NCBI GenBank assembly: GCA_964344655.1
Contig: CAYFOF010000006.1
Location: forward strand, 1 to 34,355
Direction: 5' to 3'
Source of the DNA: JABJPM01 sp964344655
Lineage (GTDB): Archaea > Nanobdellota > Nanobdellia > SCGC-AAA011-G17 > PNOQ01
Length of the DNA stretch: 34,355 nucleotides
Shown here: positions 22,518-31,102 of the stretch, in pieces
Numbering within the stretch: position 1 is the first letter of the stretch
Layout: the number at the start of each line of letters is the position of its first letter
Position numbers and translations under genes: made by a program
Notes under the pieces: model-generated
The model's database searches: none
Told to the model about the DNA's origin: nothing
What the model saw: the letters and a program-made list of their open reading frames with translations, nothing else

Positions 22518-24515
22518 TTATTTTGTTGCAGTTGTTATTTCAATTTCATCATCATGTGTCAATGGAACATTAAATGTGATATCCATGCCAGTTGTTGCAG
22601 TGTATTCAGACGGTCTCAATAACTGTCTATTCAAGAATACCATCAGAAATGTTGGTTCATATTCAAATGAATAAGTAGTAACCGTTTCATCGGTAACATA
22701 AACAACATCTGGTCTTACTAAAGATGGAACTGGGTTATCACCGTTTGCCAACTTACCAACTCTCAAGTTATCAACCTGATTTTGTGTCAAGTCATCAGCA
22801 GCAATCTTAACTTCATATGCGATATTAGGTTTACCTGTAATATCTGCCCATGATACTGAACCACCTGAATTTGGATCGATTGAATCAAGTTTAGTTTTAT
22901 CTGCATTGGTGAAGTCGTTTGAAGATAGTCCTTTACCACTTTCAATACTTACCTTATTAGACAATGCACCAGCCATTGCATTATTAACGGCAACCGTAAA
23001 GTCACTAATAGTACTTGCTTTCTGTGAACCTGTGTGGTTTGATCTGTCTCTATCCGCAGCATGGAAGTGAAGTGAAGTATCGCCTGAATCTGTCAAGTCT
23101 GTATTTTCTTCATCAGTCAACAATCTTGTATCATTAGTTGTTACGATAGATTGAGTATTTGTACCAATACCACATTCCCACAAATCATTTACTTCATTGA
23201 AGTGCAATACTGCTTCTGTCTCTACACCACGATCAACTTTCAAACCAGAATCATTAGTACCGCCACCGGTTGCAATGAAATAGTTGTCTGCAATTGTAGA
23301 TTCTGTTACTGAAGAAACATTTTGTGTAGATGCATTTAATGTACCTTGAACACTCAAGTCACCAGAAACATTCAAGTTACCAGATTCATCTACGGAAAAG
23401 TGTTGAGAAATTACTTTGAATAGGTTTGCAGTACCACAATTAACTGTGATATCATCATTACCATCACCCAATGTTGCATTCTCTGTAAATGTAACAGCAG
23501 TATCCAAATCAAGAACACCACGAACAGTAACAGTACTGTTATGATCGTAACCCAAGTTTACGTTACCATCAACTCTCAAGTCTTTAGAAGTATTGATATT
23601 ACTTACAGATACTAACTCACCATTTAAGTCAAGTGCAACACCATTTGGATTATTTGCTTTGATTGATTTTGCGATTAGTGAACCTTCGCCATGATTACCC
23701 GCTCTGTCCAACGAGAACTCGCCTGTGGCGCTGTTGAAGGAAATAGGGTTAGAGATACCATTCTCATCCTGGAACTCAATAGAAGGACGTACAGTGATAT
23801 TACCATTACCTGGATTATATGTGTATGGACGTGCAATAATCTTTGATGCAGAGAATGTTGGTTGCTGTGAAAGCATTGTACTACCAACATCATCATTGAT
23901 TGTGATATTTGTACCAGAAAGAACAGAATCGCCCAAATGGATTGTGTTTGCTGATACGAACATTTCTTTAATTGGATTATCCGCACTACCGATTGACCAT
24001 GTATCAACCTCTGAAGGAATCAAGTTACCTTGGAACAAAATGTCATTACCAACTTTTGTGAACATACCCTCAATATTTGAAGTGTTCAATGAGTTAGTTG
24101 ACATATTCTTAGCAGTAATCTCATAATCAAAGAACATGATTGCCTTACCCTTAATAGGGGCAGAGAACAATAATTTACATGAGTTTTCGTCAATTACTTG
24201 AGTGTTTGCGAACTGCAAATTACCGTTTTCGTCATATGCGAAGAAACCGTAATCTGTAGTGTTTTCGTTATGTTGGATAGTCCATTCAGAAGCAGCAATA
24301 CCCTGTACGTGGATGAATGTTGTCTTCTTATGAGTTAATGGATACCATGTACGTACATCGTTAATACGTGAGTAGATGTATAGGATACCATCTACTAATA
24401 CGATTTGGTTTGTTGTCGGGTTTTCTGGGAATGACCCTCGGTTATTATCAAATGACAAATCACCGTACAATCTCATATGAGAACGTACTGCAACTGTATT
24501 ATTATTTGTAATCAT
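22518..24515 (-). CDS. Tail fibre / whisker-type structural protein
   Basis: 665 residues. The order of modules is: an N-terminal domain (1-140) that contains W-T-I-Q-H-N and I-D-E-N-S-C-K, a variant of a module found at the C-termini of the two neighbouring fibre genes; a beta-repeat shaft (about 150-400) with I-G-S-A-D-N-P-I-K-E-M-F-V-S-A-N-T-I-H-L-G-D, typical of marine T4-like fibres; an H-F-H-A-A-D-R-D-R-S-N-H-T-G-S-Q...T-I-S-D-F block (about 488-511); K-G-L-S-S-N-D-F-T-N-A-D-K-T-K-L-D-S-I; and a C-terminal beta domain (about 600-665) with V-F-L-N-R-Q-L-L-R-P-S-E-Y. The place before gene 13 is that of wac (fibritin) or a short fibre in T4. It is probably a virion appendage; which one is unclear. 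AGGAG lies upstream and a strong terminator downstream. Confidence 0.8.
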   Translation of the reverse strand: MITNNNTVAVRSHMRLYGDLSFDNNRGSFPENPTTNQIVLVDGILYIYSRINDVRTWYPLTHKKTTFIHVQGIAASEWTIQHNENTTDYGFFAYDENGNLQFANTQVIDENSCKLLFSAPIKGKAIMFFDYEITAKNMSTNSLNTSNIEGMFTKVGNDILFQGNLIPSEVDTWSIGSADNPIKEMFVSANTIHLGDSVLSGTNITINDDVGSTMLSQQPTFSASKIIARPYTYNPGNGNITVRPSIEFQDENGISNPISFNSATGEFSLDRAGNHGEGSLIAKSIKANNPNGVALDLNGELVSVSNINTSKDLRVDGNVNLGYDHNSTVTVRGVLDLDTAVTFTENATLGDGNDDITVNCGTANLFKVISQHFSVDESGNLNVSGDLSVQGTLNASTQNVSSVTESTIADNYFIATGGGTNDSGLKVDRGVETEAVLHFNEVNDLWECGIGTNTQSIVTTNDTRLLTDEENTDLTDSGDTSLHFHAADRDRSNHTGSQKASTISDFTVAVNNAMAGALSNKVSIESGKGLSSNDFTNADKTKLDSIDPNSGGSVSWADITGKPNIAYEVKIAADDLTQNQVDNLRVGKLANGDNPVPSLVRPDVVYVTDETVTTYSFEYEPTFLMVFLNRQLLRPSEYTATTGMDITFNVPLTHDDEIEITTATK

Positions 24516-24520
24516 TTCTA

Positions 24521-24742
24521 CTATTCTCCTGATTTTTTGATATTATCATGACGAACACCGATAAAATACATCTCATCATCCAATACAGAGATTATTATCT
24601 CCAATAACATATACTGTTCACGAATGAATTGTATCTGTTCATCTACTGACAAATCATTTTTAGTTGTTTTGAAAATCAATAAATTCTTTTTAAGTTTTTC
24701 AAACCATCCTATAATATGATCAGGAATAACCGTCTTTGCCAT
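24521..24742 (-). CDS. Small helical protein between fibre genes, unknown
   Basis: 73 residues, mainly amphipathic helix (I-I-G-W-F-E-K-L-K-K-N-L and a second helix around 30-58). It has no membrane segment and no cysteine. It starts 2 bases after the stop of the 70-aa gene and ends 5 bases before the 665-aa fibre start, with that gene's AGGAG inside its end. The position suggests a fibre-assembly chaperone or a small virion protein; the sequence does not decide. Confidence 0.6.
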   Translation of the reverse strand: MAKTVIPDHIIGWFEKLKKNLLIFKTTKNDLSVDEQIQFIREQYMLLEIIISVLDDEMYFIGVRHDNIKKSGE

Positions 24743-24744
24743 AA

Positions 24745-24957
24745 TTAATCACTACTATTTAATAATAACTTTTCACATTGCACATAATATGACCTTAAAG
24801 ACTTAACATACGATTTATATGTCTCCCTATCATCGTCATCATTATAATTTACACTTTCGGCAACATCTTCTAAATCATTAAACATATTAATTAAATTATC
24901 AAGTGCCATATCAACTGTTTTAGATGAGTTAACATCGTATAATATAAATTTTTTCAT
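24745..24957 (-). CDS. Small acidic helical protein before the fibre gene, unknown
   Basis: 70 residues. It has a short N-terminal beta strand (K-K-F-I-L-Y-D-V), then helices rich in Asp/Asn, with Y-N-D-D-D-D-R-E near the middle. GGAGA precedes the ATG. It is the first gene of a late unit (70aa-73aa-665aa fibre). I do not recognise it; like its neighbour it is a candidate fibre chaperone. Confidence 0.6.
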   Translation of the reverse strand: MKKFILYDVNSSKTVDMALDNLINMFNDLEDVAESVNYNDDDDRETYKSYVKSLRSYYVQCEKLLLNSSD

Positions 24958-24981
24958 TTATAATCTCCATACGTTTATTGT

Positions 24982-24989
24982 TATTTATA
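24982..24989 (-). promoter_or_regulatory. Late promoter of the 70aa-73aa-fibre unit
   Basis: TATAAATA on the minus strand, with a predicted start near 24976 and a leader of about 19 bases. It lies directly behind the hairpin at 25001-25026. Confidence 0.8.
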
Positions 24990-25000
24990 TGAAGATTATA

Positions 25001-25026
25001 AATGAAGGGTCTTGCGACCCTCCATT
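25001..25026 (-). terminator. Hairpin terminator after the 647-aa fibre gene
   Basis: Minus strand: AGGGTC / GACCCT with a GCAA (GNRA) tetraloop, extended by four more pairs beyond one mismatch (outer arms AATG/CATT). The T run after it is poor (CATTTATAAT), so termination may be partial. It lies 21 bases after the fibre stop. Confidence 0.7.
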
Positions 25027-25046
25027 TATTACAACGTTAAGACAAC

Positions 25047-26990
25047 TTAAACTGTAACAGTAAGTGCGTCCATTCTCATTACAGATACACGGATGTTACG
25101 TGCTTCTGACAAGTATACCTTGAAGGAATTGTTATCAGTGATAGCGACAGGAACGATATCATTTGCGTAAACACCAGCAGTGTCTTGTTCAGTAAGAACA
25201 TTAATAATAATGTTTGCTGAATTCAAGTTATGCAAGATAGTGTGCTCTGTTGTAGCAGTAGTAGTCTGTTCAGAGAAACGCATTTTATTGATTTCTGAAA
25301 CAATAGCCTTATCGTTTGCAGAACGAGTACTTGCTTCAGAATCGATATTATCCTGAAGTGCGGTATCCGCAGCAGAACGAGTACTTGCTTCAGAATCGAT
25401 ATTATCCTGAAGTGCGGTATCCGCAGCAGAACGAGTACTTGCTTCAGAATCGATATTATCCTGAAGTGCGGTATCCGCAGCAGAACGAGTACTTGCTTCA
25501 GAATCGATATTATCCTGAAGTGCGGTATCCGCAGCAGAACGAGTACTTGATTCAAAATTGAGTTTATTCCAAAGTTCGGTATCCGCATTAGAACGTGCAG
25601 TTTCTTCAGCAGCAATTGCGTCAGCATTTGCTTTTGCCTGTGTATCAAGTTTGTTATCAGCATCTTTCAATGAAGTTGCAGTACTAATGTAGTTTGCAGT
25701 TACATTTGCTTCATAATTACCGTCACCGTTCAAACCAGCACCGTTCTGAGTAACCAACAATTCAGCAGCGATATCCGCAGCAGATTCACCAGATGTTGAA
25801 TCCAATGCAGAAATAGCAGTATCAAGAATATTCAATGCATTTTGAACAGAAGTCGCAGTATTAATATAATCAGCAGATGAATTAGCAGCATAAGTACCGT
25901 CTGCATTCAAACCAACAGATGCTTCAATCTTGTCATCCTGTGCAATACGAGCACTTTCTTCAGAATTGATATTATCCTGAAGTGCGGTATCCGCATTAGA
26001 ACGTGCAGTTTCTTCAGCAGTTACAGCAGACTTACGATCAGAAACTTCCTGAGTCAAGTTAGTAGTCAAAGTCTGTTCAGCACCCTTCGCACGATTAACT
26101 TCAGTAGTCAAGTTAGTGGTCAAAGTGGAGTCAGCAGCAGTACGTGCAGATTCTTCCGCAGCAAGTGCATCAGAACCACCAGACTTCATGTACTTGTTAA
26201 GGTCTTCAATCGCACCTATAACTGTTTGTGTACTAAGTGCAACAGCAACAACCGCAGCGTCTGAAGTTGCATCACCCTGATCTGCACTCCAAGTTGCATC
26301 ACCAGCAGCAGTCAAACCAATAGATGCTTCAATCTTGTCATCCTGTGCAGAACGAGCAGAGATTTCAGTGTTAAGTGCAGTAGTAACATCAGTAGCACCA
26401 TTAGAGAATGAAGCACTCCAATCACCAGTTACTTCGTCTTTAGTCCATGCAGCACCCATAGCAGTTGACAACATGCTTTCGCGTTCTGCTGCCAAAGTAG
26501 TGATTGCACCATCAAGACGACCATCTTCTGCCTGATATGCAGAAACGATTTCAGTTAATGAATCAAGTGATGCCTGATCAGTGTTAGATGCAATGTAATC
26601 GATACTTGTCTGCAATGCAGTTTCTGCTGCAAGTGCGCGAGATTTTTCATTATCGATGTTAGTCTGTAAAGTACTGTCTGCATTTGAACGTGCAGATGCT
26701 TCGTTATCGATGTTAGTCTGTAAAGTATTATCCGCAGTAGAACGTGCAGATGCTTCTGCATCAAGATCAGTGTCTTTTGCAACAGCAGCAGAAACAACAC
26801 CACCCTGATCATTCAACTCTGTATACTGTAGTTGTCCATTTTCAAACCACATACGACCAACTGCGGTCTCTGTAGTTGTTTTGGTATTTTCTGTATCAAA
26901 AACTTCCAAACCGAAGTTTTCAACAACTGATTCCCCAGCCAACTTAATACCATGAAAAGTTGGTGCTGGTAATGCATTTGGTTGTGCCAT
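25047..26990 (-). CDS. Coiled-coil tail fibre with tandem repeats
   Basis: 647 residues. An N-terminal domain (about 1-70) with G-R-M-W-F-E-N-G-Q-L-Q-Y-T-E is followed by a shaft of heptad-like repeats of the form A-R-S-x-A-D-x-x-L-Q-x-N-I-D-x-E. These are punctuated by three G-L-x-x-x-G-x-x-x-A-N-type inserts, two of them carrying A-x-Y-I-x-T-A-T-S. Four exact copies of an 18-residue unit lie near the end of the shaft. The last 75 residues form a beta domain with H-T-I-L-H-N-L-N-S-A-N-I and D-N-N-S-F-K-V-Y-L-S-E-A, shared with the next gene upstream, and are probably the trimer tip. AAGGAG lies upstream and the gene has its own late promoter. It is likely a trimeric fibre; receptor binding is inferred. 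Confidence 0.82.
   Translation of the reverse strand: MAQPNALPAPTFHGIKLAGESVVENFGLEVFDTENTKTTTETAVGRMWFENGQLQYTELNDQGGVVSAAVAKDTDLDAEASARSTADNTLQTNIDNEASARSNADSTLQTNIDNEKSRALAAETALQTSIDYIASNTDQASLDSLTEIVSAYQAEDGRLDGAITTLAAERESMLSTAMGAAWTKDEVTGDWSASFSNGATDVTTALNTEISARSAQDDKIEASIGLTAAGDATWSADQGDATSDAAVVAVALSTQTVIGAIEDLNKYMKSGGSDALAAEESARTAADSTLTTNLTTEVNRAKGAEQTLTTNLTQEVSDRKSAVTAEETARSNADTALQDNINSEESARIAQDDKIEASVGLNADGTYAANSSADYINTATSVQNALNILDTAISALDSTSGESAADIAAELLVTQNGAGLNGDGNYEANVTANYISTATSLKDADNKLDTQAKANADAIAAEETARSNADTELWNKLNFESSTRSAADTALQDNIDSEASTRSAADTALQDNIDSEASTRSAADTALQDNIDSEASTRSAADTALQDNIDSEASTRSANDKAIVSEINKMRFSEQTTTATTEHTILHNLNSANIIINVLTEQDTAGVYANDIVPVAITDNNSFKVYLSEARNIRVSVMRMDALTVTV
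25323..25592 (-). repeat. 54-bp tandem repeat: four identical copies plus one diverged
   Basis: Copies at 25323-25376, 25377-25430, 25431-25484 and 25485-25538 are identical base for base; 25539-25592 is a diverged fifth. The unit is 18 codons, so gain or loss of copies keeps the fibre frame. A further related but older unit lies at about 25950-26010. Confidence 0.95.
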
Positions 26991-27055
26991 TACACTCTCC
27001 TTATACTTGTTATATATTTTTAATTAAAAACACACACATACCATAATATAAGAAT

Positions 27056-27063
27056 TATTTATA
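27056..27063 (-). promoter_or_regulatory. Late promoter of the 647-aa fibre gene
   Basis: TATAAATA on the minus strand, with a predicted start near 27050 and a leader of about 60 bases ending in AAGGAG. Confidence 0.8.
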
Positions 27064-27075
27064 AAAAATAATTTT

Positions 27076-27492
27076 TTAATACCCAAACGAAACCTCAACC
27101 CTTCCGGTTTGCATCTCGCTTAAATAAACCTTAAATGAATTGTCATCGATAATCTCCACACTAGCAAAAAAAGGTATATGGTTCTTATCTAATAACTTTT
27201 CATTAAATCTAGTAGTACCCATATTGTGTACCACTAACCATTCTGAAGAAGGAACATTGAACTCAAAAACTGAAATATTAAATGTAGAAGAAATTTTATC
27301 AACACTACTATCTATCACATTGATGGTTTGGTCAATTCTAACTACACTATGATCAACATATCCTTTGTTAACTGCTTCCAGTTCATCAACTGCATCCCTG
27401 CTAAGATATAGTGGTCCATTCAATGAACCACCTTTTTTATCCAGTTTGGATTTTTTAAGTTTTTGTATTTCCGCAGTGTTTATAATACTCAT
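27076..27492 (-). CDS. Small fibre-tip-like virion protein
   Basis: 138 residues. Residues about 15-55 (S-L-N-G-P-L-Y-L-S-R-D-A-V...E-A-V-N-K-G-Y-V-D) resemble the collar-like start of phage fibre modules. The C-terminal 70 residues (W-L-V-V-H-N-M-G-T-T-R-F-N...I-D-D-N-S-F-K-V-Y-L-S-E-M-Q-T-G-R-V-E-V) are the same module as the tip of the 647-aa fibre. It has no coiled-coil shaft, so it may be a short fibre or an attachment or cap subunit. It follows the 121-aa gene by 11 bases. Confidence 0.65.
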   Translation of the reverse strand: MSIINTAEIQKLKKSKLDKKGGSLNGPLYLSRDAVDELEAVNKGYVDHSVVRIDQTINVIDSSVDKISSTFNISVFEFNVPSSEWLVVHNMGTTRFNEKLLDKNHIPFFASVEIIDDNSFKVYLSEMQTGRVEVSFGY

Positions 27493-27503
27493 AATATATC
27501 ATC

Positions 27504-27869
27504 TCAATGTTCTATCCAATTCGCATTCAACAAATTACCATAAGTATCATAACTCAATTCTAATGTATTGATTAACCCCTCATTCAAATAATAATCCACT
27601 TTATACATCAAATCATCATTGTTTGCATCATAAAAAATATTCGCTCTATGTCCTGTCTCATATAATGCCCAGATTAAATTTCCATCGGTATCATATTCCA
27701 TGCCGGTAACATTAACACCAGTTAACCATGCATCTAAACGAATTCCAAGTTTTTCTTTTGGTAATACTGCAATGAAATCAGATGATATTAAATCTCCCTG
27801 TTGTAATTCAGATAGACCGTCAAGTTTTCCATTTTCATCATAATACGCCTTTAGAGGTATTTGTTCCAT
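27504..27869 (-). CDS. Small virion-type protein with YD-like repeats, unknown
   Basis: 121 residues, mainly beta. Two similar stretches, G-M-E-Y-D-T-D-G-N-L-I-W-A and L-S-Y-D-T-Y-G-N-L-L-N-A-N-W, recall the Y-D-x-x-G-N-L unit of Rhs/YD repeat proteins, and D-E-N-G-K-L-D-G-L may be a third, degenerate one. It lies between the 1063-aa structural protein and the small tip protein with tight spacing. Function unknown; virion location inferred from context. Confidence 0.55.
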   Translation of the reverse strand: MEQIPLKAYYDENGKLDGLSELQQGDLISSDFIAVLPKEKLGIRLDAWLTGVNVTGMEYDTDGNLIWALYETGHRANIFYDANNDDLMYKVDYYLNEGLINTLELSYDTYGNLLNANWIEH

Positions 27870-27878
27870 TTATCATAA

Positions 27879-30800
27879 TTACCCAGCAACAGTAGAGGAA
27901 ACGATATCGTCAGTGATATCACTTTCATCAATAATATCACCTTGTACCAATGCAAGAATTCTCATACCATTGCCATATGGTTCAGACGCTTTTAGTGCTT
28001 CATATACTCTATAATCACCATAACGTTCTGTTTCCATATATGTAGTTTCTGCAATAGTACCAGCACTACAGTATGCAATCAAATCCAACTCAGAGTTTGC
28101 AAACATAAATTTCTGTGAACACAAACGGTTAGGGAAGTTAATAACAATCTTATTCTTATCTGTGATAGACAACTGTTCACCAACATGAATAATTGCAGCA
28201 CTATCAACTGTATTGATTGATGCCAACTTATGAACATCCCACGGTTTAAGTACATTCTTTTCGCGTACAACAAATCTTCTAAATCTACCTTCCTTAGTGA
28301 AATCAGGGTATCCTAATTCAAATGACTTAGGAATTGATACATTAGGGTTAAGTTCTAAACCATCGGCGGCGTAAATCTGTTCCAACCTAGTAGTATCACC
28401 AGCATTTACATAATATGGATCCAAATCGGAAACATATACTGGTGGTTCTGAAGTCATATATAAACAATGAACTGGTGCGGTTGTTTCAAGATACGGTGTT
28501 CCATCAATTGTATTAACATGACGTTGAACAACAAACCACGCATAATCATCACTTTGATCAATGGATGCATCATCGGCAACGTGGAATATCATACCATGTT
28601 TTGCAACTGTCAATCTATATGACATTGGATATGAGTTTTCATTTTCAATTTTAGAACTTCTTCTAAAGAAACCTTTTTGAAGTCTTAATTTTTCTGTGGT
28701 ATAATTTTGTTCATCAAGACGCTGATCCATATTACCAATTGCGGAATAGTAACCGTCAAAATCATAACCAACATATTGATCTCTGATATAACCTAAATAA
28801 CCAGGAGATTTAATATACGATTCTTTGAAACCATCTCTACCTTCAAGTTTGGTAACATCACCGTTGGATAATAATTGATATTCTGTTGCAACATTAACTT
28901 CAAGATATTCAAAATTAATAAGTTCCTCTGGCATTGATGATAATGTACTGGATTGATCTACCATCTCAACACCTCTATTAACATCAAATCGAATTCTCCA
29001 CTTTTGAGGTTTTTCAATCTTTGTATTTTCTACAATTTTTCCAGATAGATTCCAATTTGCATCACTTTCAATTGTTTCTAATACAAGTGGTCCCATACTA
29101 TGGTCTTTAATTTCTTCAATTCTACTAAATGGTGTATCAATACTATGTTTAGGTTGATCAAACCAATTGGCATCCTCAGATTTATTTAATGTTGAAATAA
29201 TATGAATATATTCATTACTAACCTGAAGGTCTTTCCATAAATGGAAATTTAGGGAAATATTAGTATTAGTACCTTCTTCTGCAAATTGAGTAATCTGATT
29301 TGTACATTTGAATAAAATATCAGGATCAACTTTTGCGCGAGAAGATTTATCAAGGAAAATTGTTGCAAGAAGAGTACCAAAGTTATTATTAAGCACATGA
29401 CCGTGGAAATCAATAGATGCAGTATTTGAAATATAAATTTTTCCACCGTGCATATATAATTTTCGTGTACCTTCATTTGGGAATGTATAAATCAACTTAT
29501 TACCAACTACCATAGTTTTTAAGATTGTGTAATCTCTAACCCCTGTTGTAGTTGTTACATCTTTTATAACAAATTTTTCACTTTCGTTAATTGCACTGGA
29601 TAAGTCATTTAAAATGTCATTTGCAGTAACATCATTATCGTAAACAGTGTACTCCCATTCAAAAAGAATTTCTTCTTCAATTGCAGGACTATATGAAGTT
29701 TCAATAGGAATTTGTAAGGTATAACTATATGTATTTCCTAATTGAAATGTTGGTGCAATATTACTAGATGTTGATAATGAAGTATAACCATTAGAACCAA
29801 CGGAATATTTAACGAATGTCGCACCAGTATTCCAAATATTAAAATCTCCGGTGGCAGGTGAACCATCATCTGTCATTGTAAAAGTGAATGGTCTTCCGTC
29901 AATTGTATCACCAATTTCCAATACATCACTATCTTGATCATATGTAACATTAAATGTTGCTGATAAAGCACTGCCCATAAGTTCCATATAAAGATTCTTT
30001 TTAAGAGTCTTAATATCATTTGGATTATCTGGGTTTATATAATCTTTATTATAAACAACGAATTGATCTGGGTTATAATCTGCATTTGTAATCGGATCAG
30101 TACCAATTTTTTGAAGTGTAACGTTATAAGCACTACCCATATTTGCTTCCAATCCATCCTCAAAATCGATAATCATTTTATGAGGTTGTGGAATAACATT
30201 ACCAACTTTCCATTCTGTATCAGCACCAGCATCACAATTTGTTTGTGACATTACTACTTCTTCACCAGTTGTCATATTAATACATTTATCTGTTTCTTTT
30301 TGGAACAAAGGTGTATCCTTATCAGTTAACACCCAAAAAGAATGATATTTTCTACCTGTTACAACATCTTCTGTATACTTATATTGATGAATTTTACCAA
30401 TTTTTGGCGTTTCAACGTTTGTAGAAATTGTATTATTTCTATAAGAATTTGACAATAATCTAATAATCTTATCAATTTCTTTTTTGAATTCACCCTCATC
30501 ACAAATCAAATCCCAAACATTATCCGTGGTTATATGGGTTCTTTTAATAGGCATAATCCAAACACCATCTGGATCGGTATAATCTGGATCATCATCTTTG
30601 GATATGTCTTGCCAAACCCCATCAACTTTTTTAGCCCAACGGCGATATAGTTCACTAGGAATAGGTAATTCTTCTGGATTGTAAGTATTCCACGCAAGAC
30701 TTGTGCATTCATCACGTGTCAAAATACGATAATCATTATGTGGTTCACCAAGATTATCAAAAATCTTTGGAGTTGCATATTTAATAGAATCTGCAATTCT

Positions 30801-31070
30801 TTCAACACAATTAACAGCATCACCCCATTTATAATAAACTTTGATGAAATTTTCAATGATAGCAGTTGTTAATACATCGTGATCAATTTCAATCTTAGTA
30901 ATGAATGGAGAAACATCTTTGAAACCATGATTTTTATAATTTTCAGTACCATCACCAACCAAATCCAAGAAAATTTGTTGAATCATTGGGATGGTATCAT
31001 CACCCATCGTTCTTTCATTATAATTATCAAGATGAAGGATTTCATTTCTTTTTACACTGTAACCTGACAT
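27879..31070 (-). CDS. Large structural (probably baseplate or appendage) protein, unidentified
   Basis: 1063 residues. TTAGGAG and a late promoter precede the ATG. The N-terminal 120 residues are helical with aromatic patches; the middle (about 230-560) is beta-rich with two cysteines in a Thr/Asn-rich insertion (about 262-280). A C-terminal region has S-Y-P-M-S-Y-R-L-T-V-A-K-H-G and Y-A-W-F-V-V-Q-R-H-V, then R-F-R-R-F-V-V-R-E-K-N-V-L-K-P-W-D-V, ending with a G-M-R-I-L-A-L-V segment. I recall this C-terminal pattern from large virion proteins of marine T4-like phages but cannot name the T4 counterpart. Its size and place are near T4 gp7 (1032 residues); no similarity to gp7 is evident. Confidence 0.7.
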   Translation of the reverse strand: MSGYSVKRNEILHLDNYNERTMGDDTIPMIQQIFLDLVGDGTENYKNHGFKDVSPFITKIEIDHDVLTTAIIENFIKVYYKWGDAVNCVERIADSIKYATPKIFDNLGEPHNDYRILTRDECTSLAWNTYNPEELPIPSELYRRWAKKVDGVWQDISKDDDPDYTDPDGVWIMPIKRTHITTDNVWDLICDEGEFKKEIDKIIRLLSNSYRNNTISTNVETPKIGKIHQYKYTEDVVTGRKYHSFWVLTDKDTPLFQKETDKCINMTTGEEVVMSQTNCDAGADTEWKVGNVIPQPHKMIIDFEDGLEANMGSAYNVTLQKIGTDPITNADYNPDQFVVYNKDYINPDNPNDIKTLKKNLYMELMGSALSATFNVTYDQDSDVLEIGDTIDGRPFTFTMTDDGSPATGDFNIWNTGATFVKYSVGSNGYTSLSTSSNIAPTFQLGNTYSYTLQIPIETSYSPAIEEEILFEWEYTVYDNDVTANDILNDLSSAINESEKFVIKDVTTTTGVRDYTILKTMVVGNKLIYTFPNEGTRKLYMHGGKIYISNTASIDFHGHVLNNNFGTLLATIFLDKSSRAKVDPDILFKCTNQITQFAEEGTNTNISLNFHLWKDLQVSNEYIHIISTLNKSEDANWFDQPKHSIDTPFSRIEEIKDHSMGPLVLETIESDANWNLSGKIVENTKIEKPQKWRIRFDVNRGVEMVDQSSTLSSMPEELINFEYLEVNVATEYQLLSNGDVTKLEGRDGFKESYIKSPGYLGYIRDQYVGYDFDGYYSAIGNMDQRLDEQNYTTEKLRLQKGFFRRSSKIENENSYPMSYRLTVAKHGMIFHVADDASIDQSDDYAWFVVQRHVNTIDGTPYLETTAPVHCLYMTSEPPVYVSDLDPYYVNAGDTTRLEQIYAADGLELNPNVSIPKSFELGYPDFTKEGRFRRFVVREKNVLKPWDVHKLASINTVDSAAIIHVGEQLSITDKNKIVINFPNRLCSQKFMFANSELDLIAYCSAGTIAETTYMETERYGDYRVYEALKASEPYGNGMRILALVQGDIIDESDITDDIVSSTVAG

Positions 31071-31102
31071 AATTTCTCCTAATTCAAAAATTAATTTTTT
31101 AA

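Noticed and set aside
25323..25592. CRISPR-like array
   Set aside because: The repeats are directly adjacent with no spacers and encode protein in frame.
25223..25663. Two repeat-rich ORFs in other frames over the fibre repeats (also plus strand 25316-25561)
   Set aside because: They are frame shadows of the 54-bp tandem repeat with no ribosome-binding site. The fibre frame is continuous and meaningful.
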